Positions 10,191-20,821 of a stretch of 64,000 bases of DNA are shown one piece after another. This stretch comes from Gyromitra esculenta. Its lineage: Eukaryota > Ascomycota > Pezizomycetes > Pezizales > Discinaceae. The translations under genes and the position numbers were made by a program. The stretch spans positions 1,612,001 through 1,676,000 of the forward strand of contig JBCAML010000003.1 of NCBI GenBank assembly GCA_038503075.1. The letters run 5' to 3'. A model generated the notes under the pieces. It ran no database searches. It had not been told where the DNA came from and saw only the letters and a list, made by a program, of their open reading frames with translations. Every line of letters starts with the position of its first letter. The first letter of the stretch is position 1.

Positions 10191-11557
10191 ACGCCGTTCG
10201 TTAGCTTTTTTTTGGATTTTTATGGGGGGGGAGGGGGGGGACGCATGCATAGATTAAAACTAACTAACTGTAGTTAGGTATATATATATATATACGCACC
10301 GACAAGGGGTTTCGGGAAAGTTTATAATGGCTAAGGTTTGTGAGGTGGCGGGGGGGGGTTATTACTTAGATTGCATTATGTATGTATGTAGCAAGAAGTT
10401 TTTTTTTTTTTAAAAAAAAAAGAGAGAGACCTGAATGAAGAAGGAATAGATTGGCTTGAACCTAGGATGGAGTGTTGTTGGTCTAAAGGGTCTGTTTGGA
10501 TGAAGAAGGAATAGATTTGGCTTGAACCTAGCTAGGATCGGAGTGTTGTTGGTCTAATAGCGTTAAACTATAAGTTAGAGTATTTCCAATAAACCATTTC
10601 AGCACAATTATTATAACTTACAGATAAATGTCCCTCTGAGAGAAAAAAGTTTAGTAAATAAAGTCGACCGTTCTGCTAGATCGGACAAAAAAAAAAACCT
10701 AACGGGGAGAGCGTAAAAAAAAAAAAAAAAAGAGGTCCTGCGGTTTATCTATCAAACCTTCCACGCAGGTACAACGACAACAAAAGCAACAGCAACAACG
10801 CAGGGCCCCAGCTATAGGAGCACGTTCACGTTGACAAAGGAAGTCGATCGCTACGTGTGTAATTATAATGAGTTGGCGTTTTTTTTTCCCTTCCACACCC
10901 CACACCCTGCAGAAAGAACAAAAGTTGTTCATGGGCCGGGACGGGTAGGTACGTATACGTGACAGCGGATATACATAGGTAGGTAGTACATATAATGAAC
11001 AGGGCTGAGGTGACATGATAGGGAATCTGGTGTGTCGTAACTGGTGGAATTGGGTATTGAGGCCTTAATGGTTTACAGCCAGCCAGGTAGTGGAGCGGCC
11101 AGTAACAGCTCGGTCCTGTTCGTTATAGCTTATTGGAACGAGTAAGCCTCCAATTGTATGCGCGACCTAATACCTATCGTATGGCAGGAACTTCCGTAAC
11201 GGCGTTGGCACCACAATCGAGACTAATCTATTTGACTCATAGTGGGCGTAGAGATAGCGAAGTTCTTGTGATCTGGATCTCCGCTCTACCCTACACCATA
11301 ATGGAGTACTAGAATAACTCAACTGCCAGTCTACGGCACTCTAATCAAGAAACCTCCAAGACCACCGTCTCCAGAAAATATCCACAGCATTGAAACCAGG
11401 CCAGCAGGACAAATCCAAACCATAACTCGCCTCACCCCATCCCGGCTCACTTACTCCGTCCCCCACCCAAATCCAGGACTTGCGAAAAAAGTATATTACT
11501 AAACGTACAGCCATTAACTCATCACAGTCTACAAATCATCAAACCTCAATCACTCAA
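10191..11557. other. Intergenic, low-complexity rich
   Basis: Contains G runs (10224-10240, 10350-10360), an (AT)n run near 10281-10295, a T11-A10 junction near 10399-10421 and A runs near 10686-10732. It also has an imperfect duplication at 10434-10555. No convincing gene. The minus-strand frame at 10699-11016 is low complexity. Confidence 0.55.
10434..10555 (+). repeat. Imperfect tandem duplication, two copies of about 55 bp
   Basis: Two adjacent copies share GAAGAAGGAATAGATT, GGCTTGAACCTAG and GGAGTGTTGTTGGTCTAA in the same order. The second copy has small insertions (an extra T, a CTAG duplication and an added C). It looks like a local replication duplication. Confidence 0.8.
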
Positions 11558-14137
11558 TCACCCCATCACCCCACCACCCTCTACCATCCCCCTCCTACTC
11601 CATTGATGTCTTCCCCCACCCCACTCTTCCCGTCTCAGCCTCTCCCTAAACAACGCCCCCGCCAATTGCTTGTACAAAAACTCACTAGCCCGATGAAACC
11701 TAATCCCATGATCGCTATCCGTAAACCATTGCACCCTCATCTTATCCGGCGAAACCCCAGCGTCCATAAGCGTATCTACCAGCACGGCCGAGTGCTGGAA
11801 ATGTACATTATCATCCCCAGTCCCATGCTGAACCAGGAAGCCTCCCGCAATGTGTTTGAACCCATCTACGCGGGAGATTGCAGACTTAGTGTAGTTGGCT
11901 AGATTGGTGGACAAGAGGCCCATGTAGCGTTCTGTATACATCGTATCGTAGAAACGCCAATCGCTTACCGGGGCTGTAATCTATCCTCCCGTCAGCATTG
12001 GCAATGGATAGGGTAGGGTGGTACTTACCAAACCGAGTGTAAAAACCCCGCTATCAAGCTCCACCACCTTTCCAGCCAAATAGCCCCCATAACTCCATCC
12101 CCAGATCGCAACCTTTGTCTTATCAATATACCCCTTCTTAATCCACTCCTTCGCCGCCCAGACTTGATCCATCGCCTCCAATTCCCCCAGTCGCCGATTC
12201 ACCAACGACCGGAACTCGCGGCCCTGAAAGCCGGTGCCGCGGTTATCGACGCTGATGATGACATATTCCAGTTCCGGGTCGCTGGCTACATACGTACTCC
12301 AGTTAACGCCACGGCGCCAAGTTTTAGCGGTTTCTTGGGAGCCGGGACCGCCATAGATGTCGAAGAGGAGAGGGTATTTTCTGTTTGGATCGAAGTGCGG
12401 AGGGCGCATTTCGACGACGTTGAAAGTGTGGCCGGAGGGGTGGTGGAGGGTGCTCCATGAGACGGAAGGGAGAGTGAAGTTTGAGAGTTTCTGCCTTAGA
12501 GCTGCGTTGTCGTTGAGTGTTGCGATGGGAACAGTGGTGGCGTTGATAGAGTAAAGTTTTTGGTAGGGTATGCCAGGCCCGTTGTAGGAGGCGATGTAGT
12601 AGCCTCCAGATGAGGAGAAGGAGGCGGCCCAGTATCCAGGTTTGGTATCATCTACGAGGGGGCGTTTGTTGTTCCCTGAGAGGTCGACGGCGTAGAGGTG
12701 ACGCTCAGTCGAGTCGCGTTCGGTGGAGAGGTAGTAGACGGTGCTGCGTTCCACATCGATATTGACGATTCCGGTGACTTCCCAGGGCCCGGAGGTGAGG
12801 GCTATTGGGGCACCACCGGCAACAGGATATAGGTATATATGGTTGTACCCGGAATGATCGGAGAGGTCGATGTAGGAAGGGGTGGGGAGGTCGGGGATGT
12901 ACCGTATAGCGAGGTTATTGTCGAGCCAGCCGTCAGTGCCGTCTCGCTCTCGGACTACACTTGTGATTCCTGTTTCGACATCAACGAGGACAAGCTTCTC
13001 TTCGTTCTGGACACGGTTCATGGTGCGGAAGATGACGCGATCGTGGGCTTCTGCAACCCAGGCTACTTCGGTGATCAGTAGATCCTCAGGCGAGAAGGAC
13101 TTGAAGTCGATCTTTCCAACCCCGGCATCGAGATCGGAGAGGTTAAGGAGGTGAAAAGTAGCAGTAGGATTAGTCTCGCCAACTTTAGGGTAACGGATAT
13201 GAAGCTCTTCTGGATATGGCGGGGCCTTTGATTGGCCGGCCATGTAGTATGGAACTGTATAGGTAGGGACCTAGAAGAGAGATTAGTAGAGTCCTTCATA
13301 GAAAATCACTCAATACCCAGAAATGAACCCACCCCAGTCTCATTGAAACGGAGAAAAGCAAGATATTCCCCATCAGGCGAGAACCATAGTGTCTTTCTAT
13401 CACCGTAGATTTCTACCCACCGTCATTCCCAATTCCGCGGAAGAAAAAGAAGGAGCAGCAGTAAAACTCACCCTCCTCGTAAACCCAGTCCGGCACCCCA
13501 TTAAACACATCCGGACCTCCATCGTGGGTGGTCCTCGCCACAGTTCCATTACTCCAAACATACAGGTCATTCCCCCTCACGAATGCAATGGTATCACCGA
13601 CACTGTTCCACGCTGCATACTGTATATCCCCCTTCTGGTCCTGCACCAACGGCACCAAGGTCTTGCTCGCGCGATTGAACACGTAGTAATCCGCAAAGAA
13701 CGAGTACCGATACTGCTTCGTATAGTTTGCAGCAAACAGGACATTATCTCTCGACGGCTGGATATAGTAGTCGTAGTATCCATCACCGCTGCTCAGCTTC
13801 CCCAGATCCGCATTATCAACAAATGTCTCATTTTTGCTAGAGATAGCGTTGGCGAATATGAGCGAGTTTGTCGACGAGTCCTTGACAACGTATGTTCCGT
13901 CCTCGGAGTCAGAGACCCATTGGAGCGAGGTTCTCGAGACGGTGTAGTTGCCAGAGAACGCATCTGCGAAGGTGACGTGCCTGCGGTGACGAGGAGGAGG
14001 AGGAGGAGGAGGACGATGTTCTACGGGGACAGCTGAGGCGGTAAGAGCAAAAACGAAGACACCGAGGACGAGAGTGAACTAAGAGAATATCAGCTACGAT
14101 ACTCTGAGCGAGAACCCGGTGGGGGACTGACCTTCAT
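11558..14137 (-). CDS. Dipeptidyl peptidase IV (serine peptidase family S9B)
   Basis: Five exons on the minus strand (14137-14132, 14078-13472, 13412-13333, 13270-12029, 11980-11558) give 785 residues, close to secreted fungal DPP IV. The first exon codes only Met-Lys; after splicing the start is [18 protein letters not shown], a good signal peptide. A Pro run and the eight-bladed propeller region follow. The C-terminal alpha/beta hydrolase carries the triad: Ser about 624 in GWSYGG, Asp about 701 in [10 protein letters not shown] and His about 736 in DSDHGI. The conserved block [18 protein letters not shown] follows the last intron. The enzyme releases X-Pro or X-Ala dipeptides from peptide N-termini and in fungi supports growth on protein and, in pathogens, host peptide cleavage. 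Several Asn-X-Ser/Thr sites fit secretion. The C-terminal tail is unusually basic and Trp/Gly-rich. Confidence 0.93.
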
Positions 14138-15309
14138 ACTGGCCGCAGGAAACAGTGGCAGGACTCGAATGAGTGGGGATTGAAGGGAAGGAGAAACATC
14201 AGAGGGTTTTATTATTCGCACTCCTACTTTCTCGCGTTATTTTCCTGGCGCTGGATCACACACGACTCTAATTGATTAAAAAGGTACGGCTCCTGGTCGG
14301 TTGATCGATACACAGACCTTCCCGAAACAGCTGATCCCCGGAAGTGAAGCCCTCCATCTCCATGTACCGCTCTCTCGCCAAGAGAGAGCGGCGAGATACA
14401 GATGCAGATGCAAATTCAATCACTCGTTCGCGTGCTCGCTGCTAAGGATTGCAATTTCCGATAATTGGGAAACTATATAACAATTACAGATACTATGTAC
14501 AGTGTGCATGTGAAAGGGTACAGCTACCTGGACGGGCAATCTTGACTGGGCTCGGCGAGGGGGAGAAGAGGGGAGAGGAAGGAGGACATGTCTTGGAAGG
14601 GGATATCATGGCTGGGGATGGTGAACAAGACGGTGTCGCCCACCTCCGTCTTCCGGTTAAGCTTCATCGCCACAAAGCTTGGGCTAGGTTTAGCGCCTGC
14701 GGCTCTGCCTCACGTGGCTCGGTCGGATGCGGTCTTGGCCTAACGTAGGGAGAGTTCCGTGTCGCTGCCCAGGCGGAAGCCACCGACTGGATGAGTGAAG
14801 CCCCAGAGCGGACATCAATGGATGGCTATGGCTAGGGTTAGGTTACTGGCCAGCATCCGAGTGATCGCTCGTGCACAGTACGCTATCCGTCGACCATCCG
14901 CCAGAGCAACGTCGCGCCAATGTTGCGTCACGCTGAGACTGCTGGGGGACTTGAGGGTCATGGCGGTCTAGTTATCCGCTCTCAGTCTGCCTTGCTGTTG
15001 CTGAGTGGGAACTTGGTTGCAATTGGCATGGAGTGGAGTCTACTACCTGTAGTACTGAGAAGCCCACTAACTGCAGCGCTATTGCTACACTACCAGCCAC
15101 TACTAGCCACGCTACTACCAGTACAACCACCCATTACCACTACAGACATACCTAAGACCAACTGGCAGCTCCTAATACAACTGTAGTAATAGGAGATATT
15201 ATATTTCAACGAAAGCAACCATCCTGTCACATCCCCACCACCATCCATCATCATTAACCACCACTTTTTGTCCATCTCCCTCCTCCGCCTCTAACACAAC
15301 CCGCCCATC
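14138..15309. other. Shared spacer upstream of DPP IV and downstream of the opsin-related gene
   Basis: About 1.2 kb without a supported gene. It holds a short perfect hairpin (GCTCTCTC and its complement near 14368-14391) and a telomere-like CTAGGGTTAGG at 14832-14842. Frames on the plus strand at 14449-14748 and 14920-15186 have no family resemblance. Confidence 0.5.
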
Positions 15310-16484
15310 CTAAACATGCCCAGCACCCGGGGCAACAGTCCCCGGTGCCGCCGTCGCCCCACCTCCATTCGCAACATACCCAGCCCCGTTCGCACCTCTA
15401 TTAACTTTCTCTTGATGAATCCCGTCTCTCCAATGATCATGGTCTCTAATCCTCCCGTATTCAGAGAACCCCAACCCCATCCTATCGAAATCCAATTTCC
15501 GTGTTGCTGCGATCAGCAGTAGTGCGAATACTCCCTGCGAGAATATGTCCAGTACTCCGTAGAACACGGATTCGGAGTCGACCTGGATTCTGTTTCCGCC
15601 CTCGGAGAGACCCCAAGAGATTGGATAGAGTGCCCTGCGTAGTGTTAATAAGATGTGAATAGACGGCGAGGGTATCGAGGGTATCGAAGGAATATTGGTG
15701 TAAGGATGTGGATAATGGAAGGAGCAGTGAAAAAAAAGAACAGACAACCAAGAGACACATACATCAGCCCCAAAACCCACGCCGCAAGCCCCAAATAAAT
15801 CTTATGCACCCCGGGCTCCACCCGTCTCGCATACGACCTCGCCACCCCCAACACCTGCCAAACGATAAAAAAGTAAATCAAAACCGCAAACACAAAGAAC
15901 CCCCATTTATACGAACTAGACACCAGTCCTCCAACCAGCAGCATAACCGCCCACAACATCGCCAACCCAATCGTACTAAAAATCCCCGCTCATCAGCAAA
16001 AAAAAACCCAAATCCCCACTCTCAAGGAGTTTGGGAGAGGAGGGAGGGGGAAGGGGGGGACATACAACAAAATACTAGCCCACCCAACCCCCGACAGCAG
16101 CAGCAGCGCGAAGAATATCAGCGAGAAATTAATAAAGTACCCAATCCAGCGCACCCAAAACACCTGTCTCGTCCTGCCGAGGAGGCCATAGCGCCTAAAC
16201 TCCACCGGAACGGCATGGCCGCCCAGATCGGATGCGAGAACGAAGTAGTAGATGGTGGCCACGAGCAGGATGCCGATTGAGAAGTAGTGGAATGCACGGC
16301 GCCGCGGATTGGTCATGTAGGTCCATGCTATAATGCCGAGGAGGAGGAACGCGTGGAGCGCGCAGACTGCCCAGCACCAGGAGGAGCCGTGGCTCGTGAG
16401 GTTGTTATTTGCGATTGGAGGGTTGTGAGAGAGGACGTTGTTGCCATGGGCACGGGCGATGAGGGATGGGAGGTCTGTATCCAT
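15310..16484 (-). CDS. Opsin-related seven-helix protein (Hsp30/ORP type), retinal lysine absent
   Basis: Three exons on the minus strand (16484-16066, 15975-15763, 15634-15310) give 318 residues with seven hydrophobic helices. The layout of a fungal microbial-type rhodopsin is recognisable: SSWCWAVCALHAFLLLGIIAWTY (helix A), RRRAFHYFSIGILLVATIYYFVLASDLG (B), FWVRWIGYFINFSL (C), then helices D-G and a Gly/Ala-rich cytosolic tail. In helix G the segment FYGVLDIFSQGVFALLL aligns with the retinal-lysine region, LDxxxK, of bacteriorhodopsins, but Gln sits where Lys forms the Schiff base. In helix C the proton-acceptor Asp position is Gly in RWIGY. It therefore resembles the opsin-related, chaperone-like Hsp30/YRO2 group rather than a light-driven pump. 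Such proteins act at the plasma membrane under stress; that role is inferred from the family. Confidence 0.82.
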
Positions 16485-17561
16485 TTTTATATATAGCTAT
16501 ACTATGACTATGCTTCCAGTTTCGAAAGCGGAGGGGGGGATGGAAGGGGGGAAGTTGAGGTTTGGAAAATGGAAATGGGATGGGGTTGGTGGGGGAAGAC
16601 CGGTATATATTGGTGTTTCTGGAGCGTTTCTCCGTGATCTACTCTTCCAGTGGTTTAGACTTCATCGTATGCCATGATCGCTGCCTATCCCACGTCAGCC
16701 GCGGAGAAATGGTATGTCATGGGTATGTCATAGGCGTTTTTCTCTCCCTCTCCCCTCTCCCTTCTAGAGGCGGATAACATGGGCCGTATGAATTCCAGTA
16801 GTAGATTAACTATACTATTTCCATACCCGCTATATACCGTTTTAGACCCATCCTGACATCATTCCATAATCCACGCCCAATCACAGAACCCACATCAGAA
16901 TATGGAGAGTCTCCTCCGGACTAAACACCAAAGAAGTAACAAGTGTCATTGACGTAGAGCTCTCCGGCCGGTGTGTGGCTTCCGTACCAACTATCTGTGG
17001 CTTCCGCACACAAAGTAGCAACCGCCCAACCCAATAGTCTAGGCTCGAGCGTCCCGACCAATTGAATCTCCACACACACCCCCTCTTCCGATACGATCTA
17101 CGAGCAGCAGTCCAAAAAAGAAATCGATATCTACCACCTTCCCAGATTCCCAGCACCAAATAGCTTATCGCAAGGCTCCTCAACAACCTCAACAGAAACT
17201 CCCTCCCTCCCTCCACCCTCCCCACGCTCATATACATTGCGCAATATCGCGGGTGAATCAGGAGCATGAACATAACCAGCCCCACTCACCTTGTCTCGCC
17301 GTTGTTGTCGTAGTAGTACGTATGACAAGGGGGGGCCGGGGGGGGAATTTCAAAGTAACACTGCATGATTTTCAGGCACAGGATCTACACGTCTAGGTTC
17401 TTTCTTTTCTTTCTTTTCTTTCTTTCTTTGTTTGCTCCGGGGCTTTAGGGAGAGGAGAAGGGGGGCGAATTTAGTTAGTGTCGTCATTCTGACTATTTCC
17501 GAGGGGGCGCTGAGGCGTGACGTCACGTCATTTGGATTTGGAGGGGATTACGCTACGATGT
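16485..17561. other. Intergenic with weak minus-strand frames
   Basis: Upstream region of the opsin-related gene, followed by GC-rich DNA with G runs and a CTTT microsatellite at 17400-17428. Minus-strand frames at 16881-17285 and 17131-17328 overlap each other in different frames. The latter starts MSYVLLRQQRRDK and contains a perfect GTGAGT donor, so a small spliced gene is possible but not supported. Confidence 0.4.
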
Positions 17562-18089
17562 TTAGGGTGTGAAACCTGTGTAGTAATCTTTGTGGGTGTT
17601 GCTGGTTCTAGGCTTTTTTTTGGGAGGGGGAGAGAAGAGGGGGGAAGAGGAGTGTGGAGGTGAACTTTCTTGGTTTGAGGTGGTTATGAATTTGTCATGA
17701 ATTATCACTCGGATATGGAGTTGCTGGGGGCGGGTTTGGGATTTACAGAATTGTTCTGCCCCTCCCTTGTTCGCCTTATTTTCTTCTTTATTTCTACATA
17801 CTTCACATGTCACGTTCGTATATAAAACACTACAGGAATGATTCCGTGTAGTGGTGGTGGTGGTGGTGGTGGTGATGACCAACGTTCTAGGCCCTTCAGT
17901 CCTCAATACTTTTATAAAGTATATTGCCTTAAAACTCAATGTATTACAGTATTCTAGAAGCTTGGCTAATTGGAAGAGCTCATCAGGAGTTGCACATACC
18001 AGACTGCAAATGGTGTTAATGAAATTGTAGTATAGTATTGCTTTACTATATACGCCGACGGGAGCTGACAAACTGCCATTTTGGGCCAA
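17562..18089 (-). CDS. Orphan open frame, 175 residues, uncertain
   Basis: Uninterrupted minus-strand frame starting MAQNGSLSAPVGVYSK with a moderately hydrophobic first half, a nine-Thr run from a (GGT)n microsatellite and a Ser/Pro-rich end. No domain is recognised and the base composition is AT-rich like the flanks. It could be an orphan gene or a chance frame. There is no clear promoter or splice evidence. Confidence 0.2.
   Translation of the reverse strand: MAQNGSLSAPVGVYSKAILYYNFINTICSLVCATPDELFQLAKLLEYCNTLSFKAIYFIKVLRTEGPRTLVITTTTTTTTTRNHSCSVLYTNVTCEVCRNKEENKANKGGAEQFCKSQTRPQQLHIRVIIHDKFITTSNQESSPPHSSSPLFSPPPKKKPRTSNTHKDYYTGFTP
17851..17878 (+). repeat. (GTG)n trinucleotide microsatellite
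   Basis: Nine uninterrupted GTG units ending in GTGATG. It codes the poly-Thr run of the minus-strand orphan frame. Confidence 0.9.
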
Positions 18090-19129
18090 TTTCTCTTCTG
18101 TATCTTGCTTTCCATCAAGTCTTTAACCTCGGATATAGTTTTAGATATATTACTGTACCACTACGAACCCGAGATTTAAGTTTCTATTCACTAGGAAGCG
18201 TATAGATAATGGGAATAAGGTGCACGTGGTAGGACATTCCTAGTAAGTAAGCAAAGTGGCTGAGCTACGGCGCCACATAAAATCAGCCTCGGAATTCAAG
18301 CACATTCCCCGATTACCGAAAGGGTATATTGAATCCAAGAAATTCGCTCCCAGAAATGACTTTTCCTGGGTATGCCTGTCCCAATCCCGTACTGATTGTC
18401 CTTCTTTTCTATAATAGCCTTGCCAGATCCTCTACTTTTGCGAAGTATACCTTGCCTGCCACCTATCTTAGTTCACACCTTCTGTCCTATGAGTTTTGTA
18501 GTCCTAAAAAGTAGACGGCTAGCCTTATCTAAACTTCTAGCAAGCAGATGCTTATGTGTGTACAATCTTTACATGGTTGTCAGAAGACGAGTCTACCAAG
18601 TGAGCAATCGATCGCGTTCTTGTTCCTTGGTGTTTAAAATGGTTAAATACACGCATGTATATAGTAGAGGAAATATTAATGGGCCCAAACGGTGAGTATG
18701 ATTGTTAAATGGCATAGCGTTAGGTGGATGTCAGTGAAGAACGTTTTTTATATCGATGTCAACGTTTTTTGTTTGTATTCGAGAATAACTAGTGCTTAGT
18801 GTGTTCTTACGTAGTCATGGCTGGTGAGAAGATCAGTTCTAGCCACCTAACGGAGGCTAAAAACGACACATAATCGCATTCGTGGATAGACGAGTAGGTA
18901 CTTATAATAGCCACGATGGTATACTGCACTACAATCATAGCGTAGTCAAGAAAAATTTAGATACCTAACCCACCATAAACTAGTCCTGGACAGGGAAGGA
19001 CACATAGTCTATTCTAACTGCTACTAACTGCCTGTGGTTAATATCGGACTGGATTCGGCACGTCCCGGCCCGGCTGCACATGGGCGTGGTAAGCAGCCCT
19101 AAACACCACTAGCGACACAATCGCGGGTA
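18090..19129. other. Intergenic, no supported gene
   Basis: AT-rich DNA with short frames only. No recognisable repeat pair was found until the hairpin element that starts at 19130. Confidence 0.5.
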
Positions 19130-19261
19130 TACTTGTTAGCAGGCATACGAACCAGAAAACATGGGGAGCGTGGCTTTGTACGCTGCGGCATTGGGCACGG
19201 ATTCCGTAGCATACAAAGCCACACCCCCATGTTTTCTGGTTCGTATGCCTGCTAACAAGTA
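19130..19261. mobile_element. Hairpin MITE, TA-flanked (family 1, copy A)
   Basis: Near-perfect inverted repeat with arms of about 50 bases around a 26-base loop. The outer ends read CTTGTTAGCAGGCATACGAA and its complement, and both are flanked by TA, the target duplication of Tc1/mariner-type elements. The inner arms contain AGAAAACATG and TACAAAGCCACA. It has no coding capacity. Related copies sit at 22.7, 40.8, 41.1 and 48.1 kb. Confidence 0.85.
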
Positions 19262-20821
19262 GATAGTAACAGCTGCAATATACTGGTACTACGGGTGTAG
19301 GGGAAAGTATGTCACCAGGTGGGTGTGTTGGGAGTGCGAAACTTGACCGCCAACTCAACTCGAGACCACAGGAACCCTTAAATTTTTACAGCAAGCTTAC
19401 TGGTAGAAAGCATGTCTAAACGCATTTAGGCAGTAGTTAGAGCAGAGGGGTTGTATAAAAAATATGTATTTACCAGTTAATATTTTATTTGCTGGCGATT
19501 CGCCATCTAATTACTCCAACGAGATGCCTGGATGTACCTGGTGATGCCTGAAGTTACCCGACCCAAGCAACCGGGGGTTGGTCATTTCTGTCGATCATAA
19601 GATGCCAGAGATGATATCACACGACTCCAAACCAGCATCCTCGCTCTCATAGAGTGAAGAAGGGCCGAGACCCGACTTCATACCGAAAATCCGAGCTCTT
19701 ATCGTGATAACATATATTAATGTGTTGTGGAGACTTCTTTTAGTGCCACCTCACTACAACATAAATCAAGGCAATAGCTGATCCTATTCCTTAGTCTCAG
19801 CTAGGCGCGCACGGTGGCCTACTGTGTATTTTACTCAGACGTTGATACGAAAGCGGGGAAAGTCTTATTTGGCGCTTTCACTGGGGGTGCTGATACACTG
19901 CAAGCTGTAAAAATTGGAATGTGCACGGAAGAATGCCATCAACGAATCCTCCTCATGTACACGACTTGAGGGAGAGACAACGGCTTATGCTCTCGCCCAG
20001 CACCAATTTCAAGATAGCCCAGAAAACCCCGGCTCGGTCCGGTGCTCTTTCGATTTTTAGCCTTGGCGGAGGGAAGGTGTGCGCTAGTGTAAAAAAGACA
20101 CGCACCTGTGCATGATCCCGCTTAATAGGTAACCGTTAGTGGGCGGTTGACAGACGCCATCCCATCTATGTATTCCAGCGGTGACGAGATACAGCAGGCC
20201 GGGCTTTCGGTAGCGAGCAGAAACGCCGTCAGTGCAACTACATGTATATTTGCCAGCCTTAATAAATGGGACCTGTGTTTTTAATTCTTAGGCTTAGCTA
20301 AATAGAAGGCGAAACGACGTTAGATCTGCTTTGGTAAGATAAACCAACTAATATTCCAACATCGTATATCTCGGCGTGTATTTTCAATCAACCCTTATGA
20401 AATTTATGGTATATAAACTAACTGTTTTCTCACCTTGCATTGATCTTTAGTCACTAAGTTGAACAATGAGACACAGCGGTGCGTCAAAAGTCTATGTGCT
20501 AGATAATTTCTCCCCACGAAAAAGCAAAAAATTCCTCAGGATCGATATTCGGCTTAGGCTTGGAACGTAATGATTGCCAAGAACATGTACGGGGATGGGA
20601 TCGCGCTATAATTTACATTTCAGGATGGATTACATTAGCTGCGAATTTTCCCCATGCGCTCTCTTCCAATTCAGTATTGGTGAGACTTCGATCTCGATGA
20701 GTCAAGAGTTGATTGAACAGCTGCAGTGGAAGAGCGTACTTATCTCAAGGCATCCCTCACCAACATTCCCTAGACATCGACGAAACTATTCCCCTCCAGA
20801 TTTGCAGTCGACTGTGTAAAG
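19262..20821. other. Intergenic upstream of the P450 gene
   Basis: About 1.5 kb without a supported gene. A TATATAAA at 20410-20417 lies about 400 nt upstream of the P450 ATG and could belong to its promoter. Plus-strand frames at 20574-20937 are short and have no family resemblance. Confidence 0.45.

Noticed and set aside
10699..11016. 105-residue minus ORF rich in Cys and Phe
   Set aside because: Poly-A and CAA-repeat translation; low complexity only.
17131..17328. 65-residue minus ORF starting MSYVLLRQQRRDK
   Set aside because: No domain, and it contains a strong splice donor and overlaps a longer frame; evidence too thin for a gene call.
19038..19358. 106-residue minus ORF across 19.2 kb
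   Set aside because: It spans the hairpin MITE and is open only because of the palindrome.
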